Below are positions 38,223 to 46,504 of a stretch of DNA of 64,000 nt, one piece after another (within the stretch, counting starts at the first letter, position 1; each line of letters begins with the position of its first letter). The position numbers were made by a program, and so were the translations under genes. The stretch is from Thermococcus peptonophilus. GTDB lineage: Archaea; Methanobacteriota_B; Thermococci; Thermococcales; Thermococcaceae. A model generated the notes under the pieces. The model searched no databases, was not told the DNA's origin, and saw nothing but the letters and a program-made list of their open reading frames with translations. The DNA is taken from positions 1,612,001 through 1,676,000 of the forward strand of contig NZ_CP014750.1 of assembly GCF_001592435.1 (NCBI RefSeq). The letters are read 5' to 3'.

Positions 38223-38684
38223 ATGCGCGTGGTGTGGGAGAAGGAAATTCCAGCGGGGAGGATAACCGTCTCGCCGAGGCCTGTTTGGAAGTGCAGGGTC
38301 TGCCCGATGTATGGAAAGAGACCGGGCTGTCCGCCATACGCTCCCGACTGGAAGGAAACTAAAGAGTGGGCCAGATCCTTCAAAAAGGCCCTTCTAGTGA
38401 AGTTTGAAATCGACATGAACGACTTCGAAAACGAGAAGAGGAAGGTTCTCCTATGGCTTTTGAAGAAGGAGGCAGAGCTCTTTAAGCAGGGAAAGCTCTA
38501 CGTGATGGCCCTTTTTCCGGGCAACTGCAATCTCTGCGACGACTGTCCCTTTGAGCGCGGTGAGCCCTGCAGGATGCCTGAGAAGGTGAGGCCGAGCATA
38601 GACGCGATCGGGATTGAGATAAGCTCGCTGGTTGAGATAGACTTCTCGGAAAGCGTCCTCTACGGGATGGTGATGGTCGAATGA
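38223..38684 (+). CDS. DUF2284 predicted metal-binding protein
   Basis: 153 residues, cysteine-rich. Cysteines occur as WKCRVCPMYGKRPGCPPYAP near the N-terminus and GNCNLCDDCPFERGEPCRMP towards the end, the pattern of DUF2284 predicted metal- or iron-sulfur-binding proteins. ATG 38223 is used (an in-frame GTG at 38214 is possible). The stop overlaps the CARF-like gene start (ATGA), so translation is coupled. A functional role with the CARF/PIN genes is suggested only by this arrangement. Confidence 0.75.
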   Translation: MRVVWEKEIPAGRITVSPRPVWKCRVCPMYGKRPGCPPYAPDWKETKEWARSFKKALLVKFEIDMNDFENEKRKVLLWLLKKEAELFKQGKLYVMALFPGNCNLCDDCPFERGEPCRMPEKVRPSIDAIGIEISSLVEIDFSESVLYGMVMVE

Positions 38685-39154
38685 GCGTTCACATAGCACT
38701 CCTTGGAAGGACGCCCTGGGCGCTGGTGAACACATATTACGCCTCGGTAATGAAGGGAGAGCGCCCGAAGGAGGTTTACATCGTAACCGAGAGAAGATAC
38801 TCCCACAACCTGCCGAAAATAACCGAGGCAATAAAGACAATCTCCGAAGCTTATGGATTTTCTCCCGAAGTGAAGACGCTTATCATACCCGATGATGACT
38901 TCAAGGAGGCAGATAGAGTTCTGAAAAACCTCTTCTTCGAGCTGAAGGAGAAGGGCAGTGATATCGTCCTCAACATGACCTCAGGGAGGAAGGCGCTGGT
39001 TGCCGCCGCGATAATCCACAGTATGGAGTCCAACGTCTGGGAGATACTCTACATGGCTCTCCTTGATGTTCAGTTTCCGAACAGACCTTACATGATGCTC
39101 CCAAAACACATGCAGGTTCTCAAGAACTTCCTGGGTGACGGGAATGATGGGTGA
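38681..39154 (+). CDS. stand-alone CARF-like (CRISPR-associated Rossmann fold) protein
   Basis: 157 residues. The N-terminal strand and loop HIALLGRTPWALVNTYYASV with PKEVYIVTE, and the later strand and loop DIVLNMTSGRKALVAAAI, match the two conserved elements of CARF-domain proteins (first: a short G-x-S/T-P loop after strand 1; second: the N-x-T-S/G-G-R/T-K loop) that bind cyclic oligoadenylate. No effector domain is fused; the protein ends shortly after the Rossmann core. The next gene, overlapping, encodes a PIN-domain protein, a plausible effector. Recognition is by motif, so a related SMODS-type sensor is also possible. Confidence 0.68.
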   Translation: MSVHIALLGRTPWALVNTYYASVMKGERPKEVYIVTERRYSHNLPKITEAIKTISEAYGFSPEVKTLIIPDDDFKEADRVLKNLFFELKEKGSDIVLNMTSGRKALVAAAIIHSMESNVWEILYMALLDVQFPNRPYMMLPKHMQVLKNFLGDGNDG

Positions 39155-40124
39155 GGTGGTTATTGAAAAGCCTGAACTTCAGATACTCATCAACCTCCTC
39201 CAGGAACGGGAGAAAATCCGGGTGGGGTTTCCACTCTATGGCACGCTTCTCTTTACAGCTAGTCCCATGGAGAAGGGCTATCTGCTGGAAGTCAAGGCCG
39301 AAAAGCGGGACTTCCACGTCAGGCATCCAGAGCTTCCTTCTTACTCCGACTTCTACGAGGCGTTTATCTCCTCGGGGGTGATCACGTACGACAACATAGA
39401 AGACTTTAAGGAAATGCTGGAGCTGTACCGCATCCTCAGAAAAGGAGTTGTGTTTTCTCCCGACACCAACATCTTCTACCACCGCTTTATATCCAGCTAT
39501 CGGCCTCTCGATGGCTACCAGATCGTCGTCGCCGAGGACGTCAAAAACGAGATAGAGAGTGCCATGAACTACAAGTACCGCTCAAACTACCTCCACGAGA
39601 TTATGAGCACAGTCAAAAACGGTCATCTCCTGCGTGAGCTGAGTAACAGGAGGACGAAGAAGGCCAGAAAAGCCGCTTACATAGCCCTAAAGGAGTTTGA
39701 GGCCCTTAGAGACAGAATAATCGTTGTTGAGCGCTATGGAGAGGGTCACAACAACGACGAGCGCATAGTGAAGACCCTCAAGCACTACGACGAGATGAGC
39801 CCGGTGATGGTGGTCTTTCTGACGGCTGACCTTGCCATAACCGACGTCGCCAGAATAGAGGGTCTCGAATACTTCTACTTTGAATATCCAACTGCAAGGC
39901 TCGGTACCCATGAGGTCTCCGCCTACCAGCTCAGGACGCTCATCTTCAACCTCGCGGCGGTTTTTGGGCTGGTTGGGGTTAACGGGACGCTGGTTTACGG
40001 CGAGTTCGGAGGGAAGAAAAGGCTGAACGAGCTCAAACTTATCTTCAGAGAGGAGGAGCTTCAAAGAGAGTTTCTCTTCCATCTGAACCTGTGCAGGAAG
40101 CTGGAGAAAATTATGAAAGGTTAA
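39144..40124 (+). CDS. PIN-domain nuclease-like protein with novel N-terminal domain
   Basis: About 326 residues. Residues 1-100 form an alpha/beta domain I do not recognise. A PIN domain follows, with the usual acidic residues: FSPDTNIFYHRF (first Asp, about 106), VAEDVKNEIESAM (Glu), GHNNDERIVKTL (Asp/Glu) and FLTADLAITDVA (last Asp). So a metal-dependent RNase is likely. The C-terminal ~70 residues include helices ending in FHLNLCRKLEKIM. Start ATG 39144 (or 39147) overlaps the CARF-like gene by eleven bases. Co-translation with a CARF-like protein is the main clue to function. Confidence 0.75.
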   Translation: MMGEVVIEKPELQILINLLQEREKIRVGFPLYGTLLFTASPMEKGYLLEVKAEKRDFHVRHPELPSYSDFYEAFISSGVITYDNIEDFKEMLELYRILRKGVVFSPDTNIFYHRFISSYRPLDGYQIVVAEDVKNEIESAMNYKYRSNYLHEIMSTVKNGHLLRELSNRRTKKARKAAYIALKEFEALRDRIIVVERYGEGHNNDERIVKTLKHYDEMSPVMVVFLTADLAITDVARIEGLEYFYFEYPTARLGTHEVSAYQLRTLIFNLAAVFGLVGVNGTLVYGEFGGKKRLNELKLIFREEELQREFLFHLNLCRKLEKIMKG

Positions 40125-40801
40125 CCAACAACAAGCCCGCCGGTTGCAAGCTCTTCGCCGTTTCTCCCCTTAACTATGAAGGTGTAGTTTCCAGCATCGT
40201 TCACGTGAGCGAGCAGAGTGAACCCGTCTACTGTTCCCAGTTTAATGGTCTCCCCGGGATGTTTATCAAGTTCGGACTTTTTGGCTGTGAACCTTGCAAG
40301 GGATTTCTCTTTGACTTTTGCAGTCAACTGCCCGGAGTACTGTTTTCCAGAGTACTCAATGACTACCGAAACATCCGGGTAAACAGGCACGTAGGTCTCT
40401 CCGGAAACGGGTTTGCCGTTGATGAGAACTTCAAACTCTTTCGGCCCAAACGGCGGCACGATTTTCAGGAGATACAGTGTAATGCTCGCCTGGGGCTTGC
40501 CGTTATCATTCACAACTTCAATCTCGAAGGAGTATAGGGTTGTGTTGCTCTTCTCAAAGTACTCCCTGACGTCCTCGGCTAGTGATGCTGGAACGCTGAG
40601 CTGGCCTGAGAACGTGCCGTTGAGTCTCAACATGAGTGTGCGGTCTTGGATAGAGGACATGCTGGTGTTCTTAACACTCGTGCTCGTGGGTGTGTTTGCA
40701 GTGTTCGGGCCTTTTGAACATCCCGCCGAGATTACCACTAAAGCTACCGCGATGAGTACGAGGATTGTCTCGCTTGTTGACTTCCAATCTTTAGTTCGCA
40801 T
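40121..40801 (-). CDS. exported lipoprotein, function unknown
   Basis: 226 residues. Signal peptide and lipobox VVISAGC (cysteine about 28), then a Thr/Ser-rich linker and an extracellular beta-rich domain of about 150 residues (strands such as RLNGTFSGQLSVPASLAED, KQYSGQLTAKVKEKS). The two strand groups repeat the phrase SGQL, so it may contain two copies of one fold. Its 3' end overlaps the PIN gene by four bases, convergent. ATG 40801 follows GGTGATAAC. No family recognised. Confidence 0.6.
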   Translation of the reverse strand: MRTKDWKSTSETILVLIAVALVVISAGCSKGPNTANTPTSTSVKNTSMSSIQDRTLMLRLNGTFSGQLSVPASLAEDVREYFEKSNTTLYSFEIEVVNDNGKPQASITLYLLKIVPPFGPKEFEVLINGKPVSGETYVPVYPDVSVVIEYSGKQYSGQLTAKVKEKSLARFTAKKSELDKHPGETIKLGTVDGFTLLAHVNDAGNYTFIVKGRNGEELATGGLVVG

Positions 40802-40917
40802 TGTTATCACCATACATTGAAGTAATAGTTAGACCATAAAAAGTTTTTGGCGTCCTCTGGCCCGTGATGGGTTTCTGACTTTAATCATCAGAGAAGGAGG
40901 TAGAAAGAAGGAAAGGC

Positions 40918-42240
40918 TCACTGCAGCATGCCCTCAAGCTTCTCAACGAACTGGATGCTCCTCTTTATGTCGGCGAAGTACTCCTTGGCCCTCTCGACGT
41001 GCTCCTTCTCGACCCTGCCGCCTCTAGCCAGGACGCTCGCGGGGGCGAGGAGCTGGACGGCGTAGCGCAGGCTGGTCTTCTCGCCGAGCTCCGCGAGGTA
41101 CTCTATTGCCTCCTCGCTGACCTCTATCTTCTCCTCCTTCGCCCTTATCTTGACTATCTCCCTGATCTCCTCCCTCTTGTACGGCTCGGTGTTGATTATG
41201 AGGAGCCTGTCCAGCATGTCAATCGGAATTCCGTGCGGTGCCTCGATGTCGGTGCCCCTTATCTTCGTTCTGCCCCTGTTGGTGGCCAGGATGAGTATTG
41301 GCGCGAGCTCGCTCTCCATGGCCCTAGCGAGGAAAGAGAACGCCTCGATGTCGAGCATGTGGACCTCGTCTATGAAGAGGACACCAGGAACGAGGGTTGC
41401 CCTGCCTTCCTCGATCCACTTCTTCACGGTCTCGTCAACCCTCTGCCTAACCTCGTCGCTTATCTCCGCACCGGTACTGAAGAGCAGGCCGAAGATGTTG
41501 CCCCTGGCATTGGCAACGTCGAGGTCGTGCAGGGTGACCGTGTAGGTGAACTCCTTGATCTTCAGAACTGGCCCGCTCGGGAGGCTGACCTTCCTCTTGA
41601 AGAAGAGGCCCTCTTCCTCCTTCGTGGTTCCTACTTTCGATATTCTACCCGTCTCAGCGTCTATCTGGATAACGTCGCCCTCCTCGACGCCCATCTCCAT
41701 GAGCTGGTAGGCTATCTCTCTTCCCGCCCTTATCGTCTTCTCGTCGTCCTTCGTGCGGAGGGTTATGATGACGCTCTCCGGAATCTCGACGTACGGGTTG
41801 AAGGGGTGCCTCGTCTTCCTGACCTCGATGGACTTCACTTCACCCTCATAGACCTTCCTCTCCTCGCTTATCCTGACGCCTATGGCCCTCCTCATGGCCT
41901 GCTTGAGGAACTCTGTCTTGTTGACTTCCGCGGAGTAAATCTCACTGCCCGCTATCTGGACGAAGGGGACGTCTTCACCGAGTTCTCTCGCTATGCCCAT
42001 GGCTATTGCCGTTTTACCACTTCCAGTTGGGCCTACGAGGAGAATCCCCTTTCCCGCGAGCTTACCGCGCTTTATGAGCTCAACGGCTATTCCTGCTGCT
42101 TCCCTCGCCTTTATCTGTCCGACCATTCCGTCGGCCATGAACTTCGCCTTTCCGTTCTCGTCGAGGCCGAGGCCCCTTATGTGGGAGTGCATTCCAATCC
42201 TCTCGAAGCTCTTGGTAGCTACCTCCTCGATCACTGGCAT
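40918..42240 (-). CDS. TIP49 (RuvB-like) family AAA+ ATPase
   Basis: 440 residues. RuvBL/TIP49-type AAA+ protein: Walker A GPTGSGKT at about 69-76, an inserted OB-like domain (about 120-240, VKSIEVRKTRHPFNPYVEIP), Walker B LFIDEVHML near 290, sensor LATNRGRTKIRGTD, and the arginine-rich C-terminal domain with TSLRYAVQLL. Eukaryotic homologues act as hexameric helicases/chaperones in chromatin remodelling and snoRNP assembly; the archaeal role is not settled. Promoter TATA-like AATTTTTAAG at about 42287-42296. ATG 42240 follows GGGGGTGAG. Confidence 0.92.
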   Translation of the reverse strand: MPVIEEVATKSFERIGMHSHIRGLGLDENGKAKFMADGMVGQIKAREAAGIAVELIKRGKLAGKGILLVGPTGSGKTAIAMGIARELGEDVPFVQIAGSEIYSAEVNKTEFLKQAMRRAIGVRISEERKVYEGEVKSIEVRKTRHPFNPYVEIPESVIITLRTKDDEKTIRAGREIAYQLMEMGVEEGDVIQIDAETGRISKVGTTKEEEGLFFKRKVSLPSGPVLKIKEFTYTVTLHDLDVANARGNIFGLLFSTGAEISDEVRQRVDETVKKWIEEGRATLVPGVLFIDEVHMLDIEAFSFLARAMESELAPILILATNRGRTKIRGTDIEAPHGIPIDMLDRLLIINTEPYKREEIREIVKIRAKEEKIEVSEEAIEYLAELGEKTSLRYAVQLLAPASVLARGGRVEKEHVERAKEYFADIKRSIQFVEKLEGMLQ

Positions 42241-42291
42241 TTTCTCACCCCCAGTTCCTTTAGAATACCAAAGGTTACTAAAAGAGGGGAC

Positions 42292-42486
42292 TTAAAAATT
42301 TGACGGAGGCTCAGGCCGTCGATCCCGGGCATCCTTCACCCCAAAGGCCAATCTCATCATTGCCGAAATTGCGTTTTCTCTTGGTGTTAAAGTTTTTGCG
42401 GACGTTGTTCTCTTCAGCATGGATGCGCTCTTCAGAAACGTGTTGTAGAACTGCCGCATAGCGAGAATAACGGAAGCTTTCCACAC
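42292..42486 (-). other. short open frame between CRISPR array and TIP49, possibly a gene remnant
   Basis: On the minus strand about 64 codons are open from the edge of the first CRISPR repeat to a TAA at 42292 (segments RQFYNTFLKSASMLKRTTSA, LTPRENAISAMMRLAFGVKD). The plus strand is also open over the same bases (LIIAEIAFSLGVKVFADVV). Neither frame has a convincing ribosome binding site or recognisable family, so this may be the end of a degraded gene or chance. Confidence 0.2.
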
Positions 42487-44204
42487 GACTACGTTCTACG
42501 GAAACAGAACTACAAGGGGTGATTTCAGTGGTTGGCGGTGAGACAACTTTCCACACGACTACGTTCTACGGAAACAAGGAAAACCAAGAGCTCAAGGATC
42601 TTGTCGATCGCCTCTTTCCACACGACTACGTTCTACGGAAACGGCACGACGATCTAAGCCCGAGCATCATCAGCGAGTGCTTTCCACACGACTACGTTCT
42701 ACGGAAACAGCGCGGACGAAACCCCTCATAGCCGTCCCTCCAGTGCTTCTTTCCACACGACTACGTTCTACGGAAACGCTACTGCTCGCGTCGACTGTCT
42801 CAAGCAGGCCACCAGCTTTCCACACGACTACGTTCTACGGAAACCCGGCTCTAGTCAACTTGACAAACACAACACCAGCAGCTTTCCACACGACTACGTT
42901 CTACGGAAACCCCTCATCGTCGAGCGCCGCGAAGAGTATTTCCAGACCCTCTTTCCACACGACTACGTTCTACGGAAACTGCATTTTTGAGTTTGTCAGT
43001 CAGGCCTGCAGAAGCACTTTCCACACGACTACGTTCTACGGAAACCTCAATAGAAATCGCGGCACTCAGTATAACCCACATAACTTTCCACACGACTACG
43101 TTCTACGGAAACGTATTGCATCCATCACGAAGTCCGCGACGTCCCTGTAGCTTTCCACACGACTACGTTCTACGGAAACGAGGCGGTATTACCACAAGCA
43201 GGAGCCCAATTAGCACTTTCCACACGACTACGTTCTACGGAAACCTGCTGGTCAACGGTCGCGGCGAGGTCGGCTATGGCGAGCTGGCTTTCCACACGAC
43301 TACGTTCTACGGAAACCGGTCTCTGGCGTCAGCGTGCCGTGCTCCTGGAGAACTTTCCACACGACTACGTTCTACGGAAACATAGACCGCGACCTGGCCG
43401 TTCCACTGGAGTTCCAAGGTACTTTCCACACGACTACGTTCTACGGAAACGTCGGATCGTAGGTTCTCAGCAACTCAACAGCCTGCTCTTTCCACACGAC
43501 TACGTTCTACGGAAACGCTCGCAGAACCCTCGACACCAACGCCCCTAACAACCTTTCCACACGACTACGTTCTACGGAAACTTGTAGAAGGGTTCACTTG
43601 GGGGTGGGGTCTCTGGTGAATGGTCTTTCCACACGACTACGTTCTACGGAAACCAGTACCGCTGGCATTCGTAGTGCTCGTTGAACTCTTCGACTTTCCA
43701 CACGACTACGTTCTACGGAAACTCGGGGAGTGTCAGGGTGATGATGGCCTCGTTGCCGCCCTTCCCTTTCCACACGACTACGTTCTACGGAAACGTCGCA
43801 AAGAAGGCCCGCGAGCTCGGTTTCTCGAAGATCTTTCCACACGACTACGTTCTACGGAAACTAGCGGAGTGATTGACGTTGAGTTCAAGAAGAAGGTCGC
43901 TTTCCACACGACTACGTTCTACGGAAACCTTGTGAAGCGCCGTCCGAAAACGGCCACTCTTGAGAAGTTTGTCTTTCCACACGACTACGTTCTACGGAAA
44001 CTCGTTTCCTCAACGGCCTCGTTTACGTCCTCCCTCTTATGACTTTCCACACGACTACGTTCTACGGAAACGCCGCGCTTCTGGCTGATCAGGTTCAGGT
44101 ACTCGCGGCTTTCCACACGACTACGTTCTACGGAAACCTCCCGAGATGTCTATTTTATCCCCAACGTAGAGCGTACTTTCCACACGACTACGTTCTACGG
44201 AAAC
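42477..44204 (-). CRISPR. CRISPR array, 26 repeats and 25 spacers, transcribed leftwards
   Basis: A 29-base repeat occurs 26 times without a mismatch that I could see. On the plus strand it begins CTTTCCACACGACTACG and ends TCTACGGAAAC; first copy 42477-42505, last 44176-44204. Spacers are 36-44 bases. In Thermococcales the transcribed repeat begins GTTTCC and ends GGAAAG, giving an 8-base 5' tag ending in GGAAAG, so this array is transcribed on the minus strand with its leader on the right. No cas gene lies in the window, so processing and interference must rely on Cas proteins encoded elsewhere. Several spacers contain good coding sense, for example those around 43795 and 43862, as expected for captured mobile DNA. 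Confidence 0.98.
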
Positions 44205-44706
44205 TCTTCACTTCTTTTCTCTGATTGGCAAACAAAGTGATTCCCCAACTCCTATTTAAGGCTTTCTTTGGGAACCCGTAGCACTGCACGTCCTTTATAA
44301 ATCTAACACAAAAATAAAGGAGCATCCCGGGGCTTTCTACTGTCCCTCATAAGATTAACTTCAGTTCTATCGCCAATTCAAAAAATCGAAGGCCTAATAC
44401 AAAGAATCAAACCCCTAAATCATAGCAAAATTTAAAGTCCTTGCGATTTGGCCCTGCTTACCTATTCAAACTCGCCACATAACCGTTCAGCGGGCTTTTG
44501 AGAAGTTTTTAGCTTTTTTCTTATGAATGACTACATTTTGCAGAAAATTACCACTTATGTGATAAACAGAAACCAAAAGCGATAATGCGCTCTTTTTTGA
44601 GTCTTCTATGGTCTGATGTTTGTCTAATGGCTTATTTTGGCTAGAGCCTGCCATATATAATGGATAAAAAGAACAATCATAGTTTTTTGGAAACCCGGTA
44701 GCACGA
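44205..44706 (-). promoter_or_regulatory. CRISPR leader
   Basis: 502 bases without a gene, AT-rich, between the last repeat and queE. On the minus strand a TATA-like CTTAAATAGG (complement of 44251-44260) stands about 50 bases before the first repeat, suitable to start the CRISPR transcript close to 44225. An imperfect 15-16-base motif occurs twice, GTGCTACGGGTTCCC (44270-44284) and GTGCTACCGGGTTTCC (44689-44704). Another TATA-like CCATATATAATGG is at about 44650-44662. Confidence 0.75.
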
Positions 44707-45468
44707 TCAAAGCACGTTCAGGTACTTGTGGACCTGGAAGCTGAGGCCGACGTTCTTCCTGCCCATTATTCTTGCTGCCTCGCGGTAGAGCTCCATGAGC
44801 TTCGCCTGGGGGATATCTATGGGTTCCCTCGGCTGGATGACGAGAGGAGCGAGGTCCTTTAGGAGCGATGCGTACCATCGGACGTTCTCCACCTTAGTCT
44901 CGCTCGTGACGACAAGTTTTGCATAGGTCTTCGCCCCACCTTCCTTCAGGATTCTGATGCTCTCAACCTCCCTGAGGACGAGGCCGTTCCAGTCTTCAGT
45001 CGCCCTCGCGCTCTCGTCCTTTATGTCCACGCTCGCATAATCGGTCAGCGGCGCTACCTCTTTGATCAGCTCTGGAAGGCCGCCGTGGGTCTCTAGGAAG
45101 TTATCGAAGCCGAGCTCTTTCATCCTCTCCATCAGGGTCTTGAGGGCCTTCACCTGAAGGGTCGGCTCTCCACCGGTGTAGCTTATGGAGTGTATGTCTC
45201 CAGTATCGAGCCTCAGAACGGCATTAACGACCTCTTCAACGCTCGCAGGGTTAGGCCTGTATTCAAATCTCCCTGTGAAGGGCTCGACCTCGTACCTCCA
45301 GCGGGAAACCCGGGAGGCGTCTATGTATTCCTTTGAGTCGCACCAGAGGCAGTGAAGATCGCAGCCGGCGAAGCGGACGAAAATCTGCCTCCTTCCGAAG
45401 GCAGAACCTTCGACGCTCCCTCCTTCTCCCTGCCAGCTGTTGAAGACCTCCGCCATTATCACCCTCAT
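44707..45468 (-). CDS. queE: 7-carboxy-7-deazaguanine synthase (radical SAM)
   Basis: 253 residues. Radical SAM enzyme making 7-carboxy-7-deazaguanine, precursor of archaeosine in archaeal tRNA. The cluster motif is seen in AGCDLHCLWCDSKEY; SWQGEG near the start, ISYTGGEPTLQ and LETHGGLPE are conserved in QueE. ATG 45468 follows GAGGTGTC. A small unknown gene precedes it by nine bases on the same strand, so the two are co-transcribed. No other archaeosine gene lies in the window. Confidence 0.9.
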   Translation of the reverse strand: MRVIMAEVFNSWQGEGGSVEGSAFGRRQIFVRFAGCDLHCLWCDSKEYIDASRVSRWRYEVEPFTGRFEYRPNPASVEEVVNAVLRLDTGDIHSISYTGGEPTLQVKALKTLMERMKELGFDNFLETHGGLPELIKEVAPLTDYASVDIKDESARATEDWNGLVLREVESIRILKEGGAKTYAKLVVTSETKVENVRWYASLLKDLAPLVIQPREPIDIPQAKLMELYREAARIMGRKNVGLSFQVHKYLNVL

Positions 45469-45477
45469 TCTGACACC

Positions 45478-45738
45478 TCACAGCTCTTCAACGTCAATTC
45501 CCTTTACCTTTTCGCTGATGAACCCCTCAAGTATCTCCACCCTCACTTCTCTCTCCTCGCCGGTCATGTCTGCCATGAGCTTCACTGCCCTGGCGAAGTC
45601 CCATAGCCTTCTCTTCGCGGCATTTTCAACAACCTCTGCCATCACTATGAGCTCCTTCTCCTTGGGATGGGCACCCATCCACTCAATCACTTTTTTGGCG
45701 TCTTCCTCGGTAAAGACGCCCCTCTTCTTGAACAGCAT
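45478..45738 (-). CDS. small helical protein, function unknown
   Basis: 86 residues, predicted helical (FTEEDAKKVIEWMGAHPKEK, LWDFARAVKLMADMTGEERE). No family recognised. ATG 45738 follows GGTGGTTGCC. Ends nine bases before queE, so it is likely in the same operon; whether it helps deazaguanine synthesis is unknown. Confidence 0.55.
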   Translation of the reverse strand: MLFKKRGVFTEEDAKKVIEWMGAHPKEKELIVMAEVVENAAKRRLWDFARAVKLMADMTGEEREVRVEILEGFISEKVKGIDVEEL

Positions 45739-45798
45739 GGCAACCACCAAAGCTTTAGTTGTTTAATCCAGCAATTACATAATCACATAATTGGGCAA

Positions 45799-46299
45799 TC
45801 AGATATACCTGAGCAGGACTTCAGCGGCCTCATCTAAAAGCTCCTTTTCCTCGCCCTCGAGGATTCCTGCAAGGTAATGGAGCGCGTGAACGTCTATGAT
45901 TATGTACGCCGTGTTCCTGTCGAGACCGAGGGAGTATGCATCGTAAAAGACCCTCCTCTCGCCCAATGCCTCGTTCATCAGCTCGACGTACGCGTTTATC
46001 TCTTCAACCGTCAGCTCATCCCACTTGCTCTCCATCTCGTCAAAGTATTCCTCAAGCGTCCGTATCTTTTCGAGGTCGAGCTTAAGCATGCCTTCTACGA
46101 ATGGAAACTCGCCGACGCGGAAGACCTTGACGTCTTCATTGTCCTCTATAGCTATATAGTCCCACAGGACGACGCCTTTGATGGGATTGTGGCCGTATCT
46201 GCTCGCGAGATACGAAAAGCGCTCAAGGGCAAAGTCAATGTCGTCTATAAACTTCTCTTCATCCTCAAAATGGACTATCTTGCTCACAGTCCCGGTCAT
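45799..46299 (-). CDS. acidic protein of unknown function
   Basis: 166 residues, strongly acidic, mixed alpha/beta (GTVSKIVHFEDEEKFIDDID, VVLWDYIAIEDNEDVKVFRV). No family recognised, no membrane segment. ATG 46299 follows GGTGCGAGG. A TATA-like CCCTTATAAC on the minus strand at about 46331-46340 is its likely promoter. It precedes the small gene and queE by 60 bases on the same strand. Confidence 0.55.
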   Translation of the reverse strand: MTGTVSKIVHFEDEEKFIDDIDFALERFSYLASRYGHNPIKGVVLWDYIAIEDNEDVKVFRVGEFPFVEGMLKLDLEKIRTLEEYFDEMESKWDELTVEEINAYVELMNEALGERRVFYDAYSLGLDRNTAYIIIDVHALHYLAGILEGEEKELLDEAAEVLLRYI

Positions 46300-46382
46300 G
46301 CCTCGCACCGGTGGGAGAAGGGCTGGAGGGGTTATAAGGGTTTGGAATGGGCAAGCCTTTTATTTGGTCGCGCGATAACCCC

Positions 46383-46453
46383 AAGTGCCCGACGAGTATT
46401 GGGTTGCGATGACGTCGGGACCCCCAGGGGGGCGACATCCCCACTGCCCCCCT
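46383..46453 (+). ncRNA. candidate GC-rich structured RNA
   Basis: About 70 bases, far more GC-rich than its surroundings, with two perfect seven-pair stems: CCCGACG (46388-46394) with CGTCGGG (46413-46419), and GGGGGGC (46427-46433) with GCCCCCC (46446-46452). A GATGA sequence sits at the base of the first loop and a GACA after the first strand of the second stem. A TATA-like CCTTTTATTT at 46356-46365 is about 20-28 bases upstream. GC-rich intergenic hairpins in hyperthermophiles are often guide or other small RNAs; H/ACA-like is possible, but no class is assigned. Confidence 0.4.
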
Positions 46454-46463
46454 TTGAAGTAAG

Positions 46464-46472
46464 GTTTATAAG
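46464..46472 (+). promoter_or_regulatory. TATA box of the DUF357-DUF555 genes
   Basis: GTTTATAAG, about 40 bases before the GTG start at 46505 and after the GC-rich hairpins. Confidence 0.55.
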
Positions 46473-46504
46473 AGACTTGTAAAAGGTCTGACGAGGCGAG
46501 ACCG

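Noticed and set aside
40841-40900. C/D box guide RNA suggested by CTGATGATT and TCAG on the minus strand near 40880
   Set aside because: The boxes are too close together, and no complete C, D', C', D set of the usual spacing is present.
40999-42303. 434-codon frame opposite the TIP49 gene
   Set aside because: Antisense to a strongly conserved gene, no family resemblance; a by-product of high-GC third-position usage.
42677-44224. Long frames across the CRISPR array giving the repeated peptides FHTTTFYGN and FPHDYVLRK
   Set aside because: They are translations of the repeat itself in three frames, restarting at every repeat; no ribosome binding site or family.
44205-44706. Possible small coding gene in the CRISPR leader
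   Set aside because: No frame with a ribosome binding site and protein-like composition; stops are frequent in all frames.
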